NCBI RefSeq assembly: GCF_001886715.1
Contig: NZ_CP018082.1
Location: 4,154,001 to 4,218,000 of the forward strand
Reading direction: 5' to 3'
DNA length: 64,000 nucleotides
Source of the DNA: Nocardia mangyaensis
Lineage (GTDB): Bacteria; Actinomycetota; Actinomycetes; Mycobacteriales; Mycobacteriaceae
The notes beneath the pieces are model-generated. The model was given only the letters and a program-made list of their open reading frames with translations, did no database searches and had not been told where the DNA came from. Positions 17,081 to 26,038 of the stretch are shown piece after piece; the first letter of the stretch is position 1; each line of letters opens with the position of its first letter. Both the position numbers and the translations under genes were made by a program.

Positions 17081-18610
17081 GTGTCTGATTCCGCAACGCC
17101 CACCACCGATGCCGCTGAGCTGACTGTGCACAACCCGGCATCCGGAGAACTGGTCGGCGCCGTCGCCGTGTCGACCCCGCAGGAGGTAGCCGCCGCGGCG
17201 GCCGCGCTGCGCAAGGCTCAGCCGCGGTGGGCGTCGATCAGCGCGGCCGGGCGCAAGCAGTGGCTGCTGAAGCTGCAGGATTGGGTGCTCGACAATACCG
17301 ACGAGCTGGCTGATTCGATTCAGGACGAGTCGGGCAAGCCCCGGGTGGAGGCCGAGGTCGAGGTCGCGTTCACTGTCGATCTCCTGGGTTACTACGCGCG
17401 AAACGCCGCGAAGTTTCTCGCCGACACCGCCGTGAGCCCCCACACCCCGCTGATGCGGATCAAGAAGTTGACCACCACCTACACGCCGTATCCGGTGGTC
17501 GGCATCATCACGCCGTGGAACTTTCCACTCGCCATGCCCGCCTCCGATCTCGTTCCGGCGCTCGCCGCAGGTGCCGCCGTGCTGCTCAAACCGTCGGAGG
17601 TGACCCCGCTGACCCCGCTCGCGCTCGCCCGCGGCTGGGCCGAGATCGGCGCGCCGCCGGTGTTCACGGTGGTCTCCGGTTCCGGCGCCACCGGTGCCGC
17701 GGTGGTCGACAACGCGGATTTCGTCCAGTTCACCGGCTCCGGCAGCACCGGGCGCCGCATCGCCGTCGCGTGCGCGGAACGCACGCTGCCCTACAGCCTC
17801 GAGATGGGCGGCAAGGACCCGGCGATCGTGCTCGCCGACGCCGACCTCGACCGCGCGGCCAATGGCATCGCCTTCGGCGCGCTGACCAACGCCGGACAAC
17901 TGTGCGTGTCGGTGGAGCGGGTGTATGTCGAGGCTGCGGTGTACGACGAGTTCGTGAACAAGCTCGTCACCCATGTCGAGTCGCTGAGGCTCGGCCGCGA
18001 CGACCGCAGCGGAAACATCGATGTCGGTCCGCTCGCCAACCGGGCGCAGCTCGACATCGTCACCCGCCACGTCGACGATGCCCTCGCTCGCGGCGCGCGC
18101 GCTCTCACCGGCGGAAAGGCGACAGGCGAGGGGAACTTCTTCGAACCCACCGTGCTGGTCGACGTCGACCATTCGATGTCGTGCATCACCGAGGAGACCT
18201 TCGGCCCGACCATCCCGGTCATCAAGGTCGCCGATGCCGACGAAGCGATCCGGCTCGCCAACGACTCCGAGTACGGACTGTCGGCGTCGGTGTGGACGGG
18301 CAACAAGGCCCGCGGACAGTCGATCGCGCGGCGATTGACCGTCGGCGCGGTGAACATCAACGACGCCACCATCAACCTGTTCAACTTCGCACTCCCCCAC
18401 GGTGGTTGGGGACAGTCCGGCACCGGGTACCGATTCGGCGGCGCGGACGGCGTGCGCAAGTACTGCCGTAAGCAGGCGATCACGGCTCCCGCGCTGCCGA
18501 CGCAGAAGACCGAACTCGTCTGGTACCCGTACAGCCTGAAGAACTTCGGGTTCATGCGGAACGCGATGCGCGCGGCCGGCGCGCGCGGCCGGCGCCGTTT
18601 CGGCAGGTGA
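17081..18610 (+). CDS. NAD(P)+-dependent aldehyde dehydrogenase
   Basis: 509 aa from the GTG at 17081, with AGGAGAAGAA immediately upstream. Full ALDH fold: 'GIITPWNFPLAMPASDLVPA' near residue 145, 'FTGSGSTGRR' (nucleotide loop), catalytic Glu in 'SLEMGGKDPAIVL', catalytic Cys275 in 'NAGQLCVSVERV', and 'EETFGPTIPV'. It oxidises an aldehyde to the acid. The C-terminal 40 residues are basic. This resembles the succinate-semialdehyde or long-chain branch, but substrate cannot be assigned. It sits near a TetR and an MpaB-type oxygenase that could supply an aldehyde, and ends at a strong hairpin. Confidence 0.93.
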   Translation: MSDSATPTTDAAELTVHNPASGELVGAVAVSTPQEVAAAAAALRKAQPRWASISAAGRKQWLLKLQDWVLDNTDELADSIQDESGKPRVEAEVEVAFTVDLLGYYARNAAKFLADTAVSPHTPLMRIKKLTTTYTPYPVVGIITPWNFPLAMPASDLVPALAAGAAVLLKPSEVTPLTPLALARGWAEIGAPPVFTVVSGSGATGAAVVDNADFVQFTGSGSTGRRIAVACAERTLPYSLEMGGKDPAIVLADADLDRAANGIAFGALTNAGQLCVSVERVYVEAAVYDEFVNKLVTHVESLRLGRDDRSGNIDVGPLANRAQLDIVTRHVDDALARGARALTGGKATGEGNFFEPTVLVDVDHSMSCITEETFGPTIPVIKVADADEAIRLANDSEYGLSASVWTGNKARGQSIARRLTVGAVNINDATINLFNFALPHGGWGQSGTGYRFGGADGVRKYCRKQAITAPALPTQKTELVWYPYSLKNFGFMRNAMRAAGARGRRRFGR

Positions 18611-18616
18611 GTGCAT

Positions 18617-18667
18617 CTCGCCTCGGGTGGATGTCTCCCGGCCGGTGACACCTCCACCCGAGGCGAG
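18617..18667. terminator. Bidirectional terminator, 15-bp perfect stem
   Basis: Arms 18617-18631 (CTCGCCTCGGGTGGA) and 18653-18667 are perfect reverse complements. The 21-nt loop carries a further TGTC/GACA pairing. It lies between the stops of the convergent aldehyde dehydrogenase and TetR genes. Confidence 0.8.
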
Positions 18668-18692
18668 CGGTGCTCACCGCTGCGCGAGGAAT

Positions 18693-19367
18693 CTAACCAG
18701 GCCCGGAGCCGACCTCATGGGCGGCGACGCGCATGTCCAACGGACGGAACCCGGGGGCGATGTGATCGCGGGCGAACCGGCGCGCTGCGGCCTCGTCGTC
18801 GAGCGGGATGACCGTCGGCTTGGTCAGCACCAGCGACAGCGCGGTGCGAGCCACCAATTCGGCGACGGGGAGCGGGTCATAGGCGGGGAGCTTGCCCGCC
18901 TCCTGCAGGCGGGTGATGAACTCGGCCAGGAAGTCACGACCGAGCTCGATCACCGGTGCCCCACCGGTGGTGAGATAGGGCAGCACCGTGGCGGCGTCTG
19001 TGGCGAGAAGACGGTCGAGCAGCGGGTTCTCCCGCAGGCCGAGGGCGAAGGCGACGAACAGTTCGACAATCTGGTCTTCGGCACTGGCACCCTCCTCCGC
19101 CTGCCTGCGCATCGACGCGTCGGCCTGCTCCAACAGGTGGCGCACCTGCCAGAGACCCACCGCTTGGACGATGTCGGTCTTGCCACCGAACCGGCGGTAC
19201 AGGGTCGCCAACGACAGCCCGCCACGGCGGGCCACCTCCCCCATGCTGGTGCGCTTGATCCCGAAGTCCAGAAACGCGGCCAGGGCGCCGTTCAGGACAT
19301 CGGCGTTGTCGCGTTCGACACCGTCGTGTCCGCGAATCCGGGCCAACAACCTGATCGACTCGGCCAT
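18693..19367 (-). CDS. TetR family transcriptional regulator
   Basis: 224 aa. HTH at about residues 28-70: 'AFLDFGIKRTSMGEVARRGG' then 'LSLATLYRRFGGKTDIVQAV'. The C-terminal ligand domain has no recognisable signature. It is convergent with the aldehyde dehydrogenase and lies 71 bp downstream of the MpaB-type gene in the same direction. Related inverted repeats in front of both those genes make it the best candidate repressor of a small regulon. The TetR gene itself has only a short upstream gap. Confidence 0.88.
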   Translation of the reverse strand: MAESIRLLARIRGHDGVERDNADVLNGALAAFLDFGIKRTSMGEVARRGGLSLATLYRRFGGKTDIVQAVGLWQVRHLLEQADASMRRQAEEGASAEDQIVELFVAFALGLRENPLLDRLLATDAATVLPYLTTGGAPVIELGRDFLAEFITRLQEAGKLPAYDPLPVAELVARTALSLVLTKPTVIPLDDEAAARRFARDHIAPGFRPLDMRVAAHEVGSGPG

Positions 19368-19438
19368 ATCCCATTCCCCTCAGCTGACAAGAGCCCGAAC
19401 ATTATGTGGGCTGCCGGTGGGCCGCAACCTCGCCGCGG

Positions 19439-20323
19439 TCAGACCAAGGGGCGGCCGAGCCGGTGGCGCCGCCGCATGTCCCGGAGCAAGGCCGAGTACG
19501 GTTCGATCCGCGCGCGCACGGGCAGCCGTCCGTAGACGGCTCCGATGGCGCGGAACATCAGCCGATGCCGCCGCTCCTGCCCGTCGGTCCATGGCAGGTA
19601 GAGCTGCGCGCGCATGGGTTCGGGCAGCAGACCGGTGACAGCGAAACGATGAAAATTGGCCAGCTGACGCGGTCTCGGCACATTGCGCAAACCGACCAGC
19701 TTGCGCAGATATTCGGCGACCACGTCGTCGATCTGCATGCTCGCCAGCCCGGATTCGAAGTAGCTCTCGAAAGCCGCCAGGTCGGCCGGCCACATGTCGG
19801 GCTTCATCTGCAATCCGGTGCCGAACCTGGCCCCGTATTGCACGAAGACCTCCTTGGTGGCCTTGTCCAGTGGCCCGTAGAGGCGTTCGTGGGTGTCCAT
19901 GACTCCCCAGCACAGGCAGACCGCGACCCACTTCTGCAGCTCAGGATCGAACGCGTTGTATTTCACCTCGGCGCCCGGTGCCGAACGCACGCGCCGGTGG
20001 ACGCTACCGACTGCCTGTCGATACACCTCCCGGTCCTGTTCGGTACCCAGCATCGCCACCGCGATGTAGGTCAGCGTGGTGCGCAGTCGCTTCCACGGAT
20101 GCACGTCGGCACGGCCGGACTCGACCTTGCTCTCGACGACGCCGTACCCCACCGGCCGGTTCGCCAGCTGCACGATGACATTGGCACCGGCCCCCGCGAA
20201 GGCACCGATCCCGTCGAGGAATCGCTCGATGTCGAAGTCCTCGACAGTGCCGTATCGACACCGCAGGACCTCGCCGGGATCGCCGGCCATGACGGGAGCG
20301 CTCACCGATGAAACTTCACGCAT
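19439..20323 (-). CDS. MpaB/DUF2236-type oxygenase
   Basis: 294 aa, ATG at 20323 with AAGGAG 11 nt upstream. The sequence matches the DUF2236 (MpaB, latex-clearing-protein) family by 'NVIVQLANRPVGYGVVESKVE', 'HPWKRLRTTLTYIAVAMLGT', 'VHRRVR', and 'FDPELQKWVAVCLCWGVMDTH' (each read within the protein). Relatives are b-type haem oxygenases that cleave or oxidise isoprenoid chains, producing aldehydes. No signal peptide, so cytoplasmic. The promoter region holds a perfect 13-bp-arm palindrome. With the aldehyde dehydrogenase it may act on a terpenoid, but substrate is unknown. Confidence 0.85.
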   Translation of the reverse strand: MREVSSVSAPVMAGDPGEVLRCRYGTVEDFDIERFLDGIGAFAGAGANVIVQLANRPVGYGVVESKVESGRADVHPWKRLRTTLTYIAVAMLGTEQDREVYRQAVGSVHRRVRSAPGAEVKYNAFDPELQKWVAVCLCWGVMDTHERLYGPLDKATKEVFVQYGARFGTGLQMKPDMWPADLAAFESYFESGLASMQIDDVVAEYLRKLVGLRNVPRPRQLANFHRFAVTGLLPEPMRAQLYLPWTDGQERRHRLMFRAIGAVYGRLPVRARIEPYSALLRDMRRRHRLGRPLV

Positions 20324-20365
20324 AGTCCCTGCGTCTCCTTACTTCTGCACCACAAAGGCAATGAT

Positions 20366-20400
20366 ACATTGAGATGATATTAGACTAATCATCTCAATGT
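20366..20400. promoter_or_regulatory. Perfect 13-bp inverted repeat, likely operator
   Basis: ACATTGAGATGAT at 20366-20378 and its exact reverse complement at 20388-20400, separated by 9 nt. It lies 43-77 bp upstream of the MpaB-type start and after the stop of the flavin monooxygenase gene. The stem is AT-rich and lacks a following T-run, so an operator is more likely than a terminator. Confidence 0.7.
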
Positions 20401-20456
20401 GGCCTTTCGGCACCTACCGCTACGCCTCGACGCCGGTGAGTTCCGGTCGGCGAACA

Positions 20457-21941
20457 TCACTGGCCCGCAATCGTTGTCGCGGCGGCCGTCAGGCGGTAGC
20501 GCTCGGGGCGCAGTGTTCGGGTCCGCAGCCGGTAACTCACGACCGCGCCCGGCCAATTGTTGGTGATCCGGCCCGCGGCATTGCGGTACCAGCTCGAGCA
20601 CAGGCCCCACGGCGTCCGGTCCAGCCGTGCCTGCAGCTTCCGGTCGTATTCCTCGGCGACCACACGCCGGACATCGAGGGTGTGCGCCGGATGCCGGGAC
20701 AGTTCCCGCAGCGCCTGACGGATATAGCGGGCCTGCGATTCGATCATGTAGACGATCGAGCCGACGCCCAGGTTCGTATTGGGCCCGTACACCAGGAACA
20801 TATTCGGGAATCCGGGCACCGAGATCCCGTGGTAGGCGCGGGCACCGCCCTGCCATTCCTCCTCGAGCTCGCGTCCGTTCGCGCCGTGGATCTTCATCGG
20901 CCACAGGAATTCGGTGCCCTTGAAACCGGTTCCGTAGATGATCACGTCGACCTCGTGCAGCACGCCGTCAGCGGTTTTCACCCCGGTCGGCACGACCTCG
21001 GCGATCTCGGTCGTCTCCACCCGCACGTTCGGTTGGGTGAGCGCCGGGTAGTAGTCGTTGGAGAACAGCCCACGCTTGCAGCCGGCCGGGTAGTCGGGCG
21101 TCAGTTTCGCACGCAGGTGCGGGTCGGTGACCTGCTTGCGCAGGTGATTCACCGCGATCGTGGTGACGAGGCCCCTGATCGCGGGGACATCGGCGATGCC
21201 CAGTGACAGGAACTCACACAGCGCCCAGACCGCGAACCGTTCGGCGAGCCGGACCGGCGGGACCGCCGCGAACATCCGGTGATGCCATGGCCTGTACTCG
21301 ACATCGGGCTTGGGCAGCACCCACGCCGCCGAGCGCTGGAACAGCGTCAGTGCCGCTACCTGCGGCTGAATCGCGGGCACGAACTGGATCGCGCTGGCAC
21401 CGGTGCCGACGACGGCTACCCGTTTGCCCGTCAGATCGATGCCGTGGTTCCACTCCGCGGAGTGGAACGCGGGCCCGGCGAACGAGCCGATGCCCGCGAT
21501 GGCGGGCAGCGCGGGCCGCGACAGCTGGCCGACCGCGGAAATCAGCACGTCGGTGGTCGCCTGGAAACCGTCGGCGGTGCGCACGGTCCAAGTGCCGCTC
21601 TCATCGTCGAACCGGGCCTCGGTCACCTCGGAGCCGAACCGGATCCGCTCGAGCAGCCCGTTGTCGCGCGCCACGTCCCGCAGATAGGCGTAGATGTCGC
21701 GCTGACCCGAGAACCGCCGGGGCCAATCGGACTTCGGCGCATAGGAATACGAGTAGAGCGGAGAGGGGATATCGCACCCCGCGCCCGGATAGGTGTTCTC
21801 CCGCCAGACGCCCCCCACCGCCGAGGCCCGCTCCAAGATGACGAGGTCGTCGAAACCGTGCCGCAGCAACTCCATCGCCATGCCGAGGCCGCCGAACCCG
21901 GTGCCGATGATGACAGCGGACGGCATTGTCCGAGTGCGCAT
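20457..21941 (-). CDS. Flavin-containing (Baeyer-Villiger-like) monooxygenase
   Basis: 494 aa from the ATG at 21941 (GAGGAG 8 nt upstream). FAD motif 'IIGTGFGGLGMAMELL' at the N-terminus. The BVMO-like fingerprint reads 'FAGPAFHSAEWN', with Asn where Pro or Asp is usual. The NADPH motif is 'VAVVGTGASAIQFVPAI', and 'DVIIYGTGFKGTEF' is near the C-terminus. It should insert one oxygen into a ketone or other lipophilic substrate using NADPH. Divergent from an AraC regulator, probably its controller. A longer frame to 22127 exists but lacks the typical start. Confidence 0.9.
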   Translation of the reverse strand: MRTRTMPSAVIIGTGFGGLGMAMELLRHGFDDLVILERASAVGGVWRENTYPGAGCDIPSPLYSYSYAPKSDWPRRFSGQRDIYAYLRDVARDNGLLERIRFGSEVTEARFDDESGTWTVRTADGFQATTDVLISAVGQLSRPALPAIAGIGSFAGPAFHSAEWNHGIDLTGKRVAVVGTGASAIQFVPAIQPQVAALTLFQRSAAWVLPKPDVEYRPWHHRMFAAVPPVRLAERFAVWALCEFLSLGIADVPAIRGLVTTIAVNHLRKQVTDPHLRAKLTPDYPAGCKRGLFSNDYYPALTQPNVRVETTEIAEVVPTGVKTADGVLHEVDVIIYGTGFKGTEFLWPMKIHGANGRELEEEWQGGARAYHGISVPGFPNMFLVYGPNTNLGVGSIVYMIESQARYIRQALRELSRHPAHTLDVRRVVAEEYDRKLQARLDRTPWGLCSSWYRNAAGRITNNWPGAVVSYRLRTRTLRPERYRLTAAATTIAGQ

Positions 21942-22075
21942 AGCGGAGCTCCTCATATCGGCGACGATTCCGGTCAACGGTAGGACGCCGTCGACGCTGC
22001 GACGAGGACCCCCGCGGACAGGAAATTGACATTTCAGGCCATAATGACGGCATGCGCGCCCGCCAGGAGCCCGAA

Positions 22076-23104
22076 GTGGACACGTGGGACTTCCCGCGGG
22101 GTCTGGCCAGCGTCGCCGTGATGACACGGTTCGCCGTCGAGCACGGGGCCGACGCCACCTCGATCCTCGCCGATACCGGCCTGTCCGAGGCCGACCTCGA
22201 CTCCGCCGATCGCCAGATCGAGGCCCGCACGGAACTCCTGGTGGTCCGCAACCTCCTGCGCGAACTCGGAGCCCGGCCTGCCCTCGGCATCGAGGTGGGC
22301 CGCAGCTATCGCATCAGCTCCTTCGGCATCTACGGCTACGCCTGGATCACCAGCCCCACCCTGGGCGAGGCGATATCCTTGGCGCTGCGCTACTTTCAGT
22401 TGAGCTTCGCGTTCTGCACACCGGTCGTGGAAGTCCATGACCAGCAGATGATCGCCCGGATCCGCCACGATCGGATACCCGATGATGTACGGCAATTCCT
22501 CGTCGAGCGCGATACCTTCGCGATGCATCGGGTGCTCGGCGACCTACTCGGCCGGCCGGTGGACATCCACCATGCACGGTTCGCGTTCGCAGAGCCCGAC
22601 CATGGGGATCGCATCGCCTCGATCCTGGGCGTACACCCCCGATACGGGCAACCCGAAACCAGTATCTCGATCACCGCGGAAACCATGAATCAGCCACTGC
22701 CGCAGGCGAATCAGGCCACCTTGACGCTGTGTCTCGCGCAATGCGGAGAGCTGATCGACCGCCGGAGCACCCGTACCGGGATCGCGGCCGATGTTCGCGA
22801 CCACCTACTGGCAGGCAGCGCCACCACGGGGATCGCGGTACCACGGCCGCTGGACGCGGTCGCCCGCGAACTCGGCATCACCGGCCGCACCTTGCGGCGA
22901 CATCTCGCCGCGGACGGGACCAGCTACCGCGTCTTGCTCGACGAGGCGCGACGCGGCTTGGCCGAGGACATGCTGGCCGCCACCGCGCTGTCGGTCGAGG
23001 AGATCGCCGCACGGCTCGGCTACACGGAGGCAGGCCCTTTCATCCGCGCCTTCAAACGCTGGACGGCCACCACTCCGGCCGCCTACCGCCGCACCCGGCG
23101 CTGA
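22076..23104 (+). CDS. AraC family transcriptional regulator
   Basis: 342 aa from the GTG at 22076, which has CAGGAG 6 nt upstream; an ATG at 22052 (350 aa) lacks a ribosome site. The N-terminal domain (about residues 1-210) is the 'arabinose-binding domain of AraC' type, with 'WDFPRGLASVAVMTRFAVEHG' typical. The HTH_18 domain covers about 245-340, with 'LDAVARELGITGRTLRRHLA' and 'VEEIAARLGYTEAGPFIRAF'. Divergent from the monooxygenase by about 110 bp. A GAAAT-TGAC-ATTTC palindrome at 22022-22035 lies in the shared gap. Confidence 0.9.
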   Translation: MDTWDFPRGLASVAVMTRFAVEHGADATSILADTGLSEADLDSADRQIEARTELLVVRNLLRELGARPALGIEVGRSYRISSFGIYGYAWITSPTLGEAISLALRYFQLSFAFCTPVVEVHDQQMIARIRHDRIPDDVRQFLVERDTFAMHRVLGDLLGRPVDIHHARFAFAEPDHGDRIASILGVHPRYGQPETSISITAETMNQPLPQANQATLTLCLAQCGELIDRRSTRTGIAADVRDHLLAGSATTGIAVPRPLDAVARELGITGRTLRRHLAADGTSYRVLLDEARRGLAEDMLAATALSVEEIAARLGYTEAGPFIRAFKRWTATTPAAYRRTRR

Positions 23105-23276
23105 CCACAACAGCCCGGCCGCCCACCATGCGGCCAACGCCGCAGGCCACCCTCCTGCGGCGAGTCCCCTTCCGCACGAGCGGGTTCCGCCCTGTACGAA
23201 CATGCCGATGCTGTGCGAGTATGACAGACACTTTCTCTCATTCATTCTCGCATTCATCGATTGCCCGGAGGTACCG

Positions 23277-24689
23277 ATGGGGCAGCAAGAATCCCCGCAC
23301 ATCCTGGTCGCGGGCGCGGGCCTGGCCGGATTGGCCACGGCGGTCTGGCTCGCGCAGGCAGGCCACCGGGTGACCCTCGTCGAGAAGCGGGGGCGGCTCG
23401 GCGGTCGCACGATCTCCTTCGAGGTACCCGGCATCGAAGGCAGGGTCGACAACGGTCAGCACCTGTTCGCCGGTTGCTACGAAGCGCTGCTGCGCTACGT
23501 CGACACCATCGGCTCGCGCGACAAACTCCTGTGGGACGTACCACCTTTCGCGATCAAGACCGGGCCCGACCACCTGCTGACCCTGCGCGCACCCAGGTGG
23601 CTGCCCGGCCCGCTGCGCCGCGCCGTCGGGCTGTCCTGGATGGTCTGGCCACCGATCCCCCTGCGCGAGCGGCCCGCCGCCCTGCGCACCTGGGCACGAA
23701 TCGCCCGCGCCGCGCTGCGCCCAGCACCCGAGCTCGACGATCTGACCGTCGATCGGTGGTTCAGGCAGATCGGCGCACCGGAATCGTTGCGCGCTCTGGT
23801 GCTCGATCAGTTCGTGATCGGCCTGCTCAACGAGAAGACCGAGCGGGTGTCGGCCTCCATGTTCGTCCAGACCCTGCACTGGATCGGCAAGCGCGCATTG
23901 TCGGGGAATACCAGGGCCGGCGACGCGGTCTGGCCGCGGGTGAGCCTGCACGAGTTGTTCGTCGCGCCCGCCGAGCGATACCTGAGGGCACACGGCGCCC
24001 AGATCGTGGTCGGCGTCGGTGTCACCGACATCGAGATCCTCGACGACAAGCTCACCGGCGTGCGGCTCTCCGACGGGCGCACCATCGAGGTCGACGCGGC
24101 GGTTCTCACGTTGCCGCCGTGGTCGCTGACGACACTGCTCGATCGCGGAAGACTCGGGCAGTACGACCACTTCACCCCCGTGCGCAAGATCGAGCCGGCC
24201 CCGATCTCGAGCGTCTATGTGTGGCTGGATCGTCCGCTGGGCATGCGCAGGCTCGCGGAGAACCTGCGCGACACCACCATCGAGTGGGTTTTCGACACCA
24301 CGGGCATGCACGGCGTCGAGACCGAGGCAGGGCACTGCTATTCGCTGGCCGTCAGCGCCTCGTGGGATGTCGTGCATCTGCCCAACGCCGAATTCACCGC
24401 GGCGGCACTGGAATCGCTGGCCAAGCACTATCCCGAGGCCGCCGAGGCAGAGGTGTTGCGCACCCACGTCATCCACCAGCCGCAGGCGACCTTCTCGGCG
24501 CAGCCCGGTTTCGACGAGCTGCGCCTGCCGCAGCGCACGCCGATCGAGGGCCTGTTCCTCGCGGGCGACTGGACCGAGACCGGAATGCCCTCGACGATGG
24601 AAGCCGCTGCCGAGAGCGCGGTCCGCGCCGTCGACGCGGTGGGTGACCACCTCGGCACCACAGCCCCACCATCGGACACAAGTGACTGA
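23277..24689 (+). CDS. HpnE-like FAD-dependent oxidoreductase (squalene-associated)
   Basis: 470 aa from the ATG at 23277 with CGGAGG 6 nt upstream. Dinucleotide motif 'VAGAGLAGLATAVWLAQAG' then 'RLGGRTISFEVPG'. 'VDNGQHLFAGCYEALLRYVD' is the hallmark of the hydroxysqualene dehydroxylase/phytoene-desaturase branch. The C-terminal FAD motif reads 'GLFLAGDWTETGMPSTMEAA'. HpnE reduces hydroxysqualene to squalene, but HpnC and HpnD are not in this window, so a carotenoid or other isoprenoid substrate is possible. It follows the AraC gene by 172 bp in the same direction. Confidence 0.85.
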   Translation: MGQQESPHILVAGAGLAGLATAVWLAQAGHRVTLVEKRGRLGGRTISFEVPGIEGRVDNGQHLFAGCYEALLRYVDTIGSRDKLLWDVPPFAIKTGPDHLLTLRAPRWLPGPLRRAVGLSWMVWPPIPLRERPAALRTWARIARAALRPAPELDDLTVDRWFRQIGAPESLRALVLDQFVIGLLNEKTERVSASMFVQTLHWIGKRALSGNTRAGDAVWPRVSLHELFVAPAERYLRAHGAQIVVGVGVTDIEILDDKLTGVRLSDGRTIEVDAAVLTLPPWSLTTLLDRGRLGQYDHFTPVRKIEPAPISSVYVWLDRPLGMRRLAENLRDTTIEWVFDTTGMHGVETEAGHCYSLAVSASWDVVHLPNAEFTAAALESLAKHYPEAAEAEVLRTHVIHQPQATFSAQPGFDELRLPQRTPIEGLFLAGDWTETGMPSTMEAAAESAVRAVDAVGDHLGTTAPPSDTSD

Positions 24690-24719
24690 CAGTTCTACGC
24701 TCTGACATCTCCGGAACAG

Positions 24720-24748
24720 TTGATTCCACACTGAGACAGAACTACATT
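24720..24748 (+). promoter_or_regulatory. Promoter of acyl-CoA dehydrogenase operon
   Basis: TTGATT at 24720-24725, 17-bp spacer, TACATT at 24743-24748: close to the primary sigma consensus. Expected start near 24755, about 54 nt before the first ATG. Confidence 0.6.
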
Positions 24749-24756
24749 GTGTCTCA
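24732..24756. promoter_or_regulatory. Inverted repeat operator overlapping the -10 box
   Basis: TGAGACA and TGTCTCA arms (7 bp perfect) with an 11-nt spacer, covering the -10 element and predicted start. This is the position of a steric repressor. The TetR gene at the end of the same operon (27189) is the natural candidate. Confidence 0.6.
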
Positions 24757-24808
24757 CGCAGCCGCAGGTCCACACGGACGCAACGGCGCACACGCCTCCG
24801 GAGGGCTG

Positions 24809-26038
24809 ATGGATTACGACTGGTCAGCGGCTGATCTGGCTTTTAGAGACGAGGTTCGGACCTTTCTCGATGAGAAGCTGACACCCGAACTACGCCGCGC
24901 CGGGCACTTGGCGACAAGTGTCTATCCGGATCACGATGCCAGCATGAAGTGGCAGCTCATTCTTCATGAGCGCGGCTGGGCGGCGCCGGCATGGCCGGTC
25001 GAATACGGCGGCTGCGACTGGAGCCTCACCCAGCACTACATCTTCGGCCGGGAGTTGACGCAGGCCGGCGCGCCCGCGCTGTCGCCGATGGGCATCCGGA
25101 TGGTCGCGCCCGCGATCGTCGCCTTCGGCACGGCGGAGCAGAAGGCGTACTACCTGCCACGGATCCTCACCGGCGAGGTGTTCTTCTGCCAGGGGTATTC
25201 GGAGCCGGAGTCCGGGTCGGACCTGGCATCGCTGACGATGGCCGCCGTCGACGACGGCGGCGATTTCGTGTGCACCGGAAGCAAGATCTGGACCACCCAC
25301 GCGACAGAGGCGAACTGGATCTTCTGTCTGGTCCGTACCTCGCGCGAGGGGAAGAAGCAGCAGGGCATCACCTTCCTGCTCATCGATATGACCTCGCCGG
25401 GTATCGAGGTCCGCCCGCTGGTGATGACCTCCGGCGAACAGGTACAGAACCAGGTCTTCTTCGACAACGTCCGAGTACCCAAGACCAATGTGCTCGGCCA
25501 GATCGACGACGGCTGGACCGTGGCGAAGTATCTGCTCGTCCACGAACGCGGCGGGGCACTGTCACCGATGTTGCAGGTCATGGCGCAGCAAGTCGCGACC
25601 GCCGCAGCCGGGCAGACCGGTGCGGACGGCAATCCGCTGATCGATGACGCCACCTTCGCGGCGAAGTTGGCCGAGGCGCGAATTCGCACCGAGGTACTCG
25701 AGATCCTCGAGTACCGAACGCTGTCGGTGATGGCGCAGGGCAACAACCCCGGTCCCGCCTCGTCGATGCTCAAGATCCTGGGCACCGAACTGAGCCAGCA
25801 GATCACCGAATTGGCGCTCGAGGCAGCAGGACCGCGTGGTCGGGTGTACCAACCGCATGCGACGAAACCCGGCGGCCCGATCGCCGAATTCCAGCCGCCG
25901 GCCGACGGCTACCGCAGCGGCGAAGAATGGCAGGCCGTCGCACCGCTGCGCTACTTCAACGACCGAGCGGGCTCGATCTACGCGGGCAGCAACGAAATTC
26001 AGCGAAATATCCTCGCCAAGGCAGCATTGGGGCTCTGA
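24809..26038 (+). CDS. Acyl-CoA dehydrogenase, subunit with likely catalytic Glu
   Basis: 409 aa from the ATG at 24809 with GGAGGG upstream; an ATG at 24749 is an alternative. ACAD landmarks: 'CQGYSEPESGSDLASLTMAA' (FAD/substrate loop), 'GSKIWTTHATEANWIFCLVRT', 'NQVFFDNVRVPKTNVLG', and 'IYAGSNEIQRNILAKAALGL'. The MCAD-type catalytic Glu in the last motif is replaced by Ala. Glu246 in 'LLVHERGG' is a plausible base, as in steroid-type FadE26-like subunits. The stop overlaps the next ATG (TGATG), which points to a heteromeric partner enzyme acting on a bulky acyl-CoA. Confidence 0.9.
   Translation: MDYDWSAADLAFRDEVRTFLDEKLTPELRRAGHLATSVYPDHDASMKWQLILHERGWAAPAWPVEYGGCDWSLTQHYIFGRELTQAGAPALSPMGIRMVAPAIVAFGTAEQKAYYLPRILTGEVFFCQGYSEPESGSDLASLTMAAVDDGGDFVCTGSKIWTTHATEANWIFCLVRTSREGKKQQGITFLLIDMTSPGIEVRPLVMTSGEQVQNQVFFDNVRVPKTNVLGQIDDGWTVAKYLLVHERGGALSPMLQVMAQQVATAAAGQTGADGNPLIDDATFAAKLAEARIRTEVLEILEYRTLSVMAQGNNPGPASSMLKILGTELSQQITELALEAAGPRGRVYQPHATKPGGPIAEFQPPADGYRSGEEWQAVAPLRYFNDRAGSIYAGSNEIQRNILAKAALGL

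Noticed and set aside
17039..18616. A 525-codon open frame opposite the aldehyde dehydrogenase
   Set aside because: Shadow of the real gene; composition is Arg/Glu/Gly-rich and no domain is visible.
20366..20400. Rho-independent terminator of the flavin monooxygenase
   Set aside because: Stem is AT-rich and not followed by a T-run on the minus strand; position fits an operator for the next gene.
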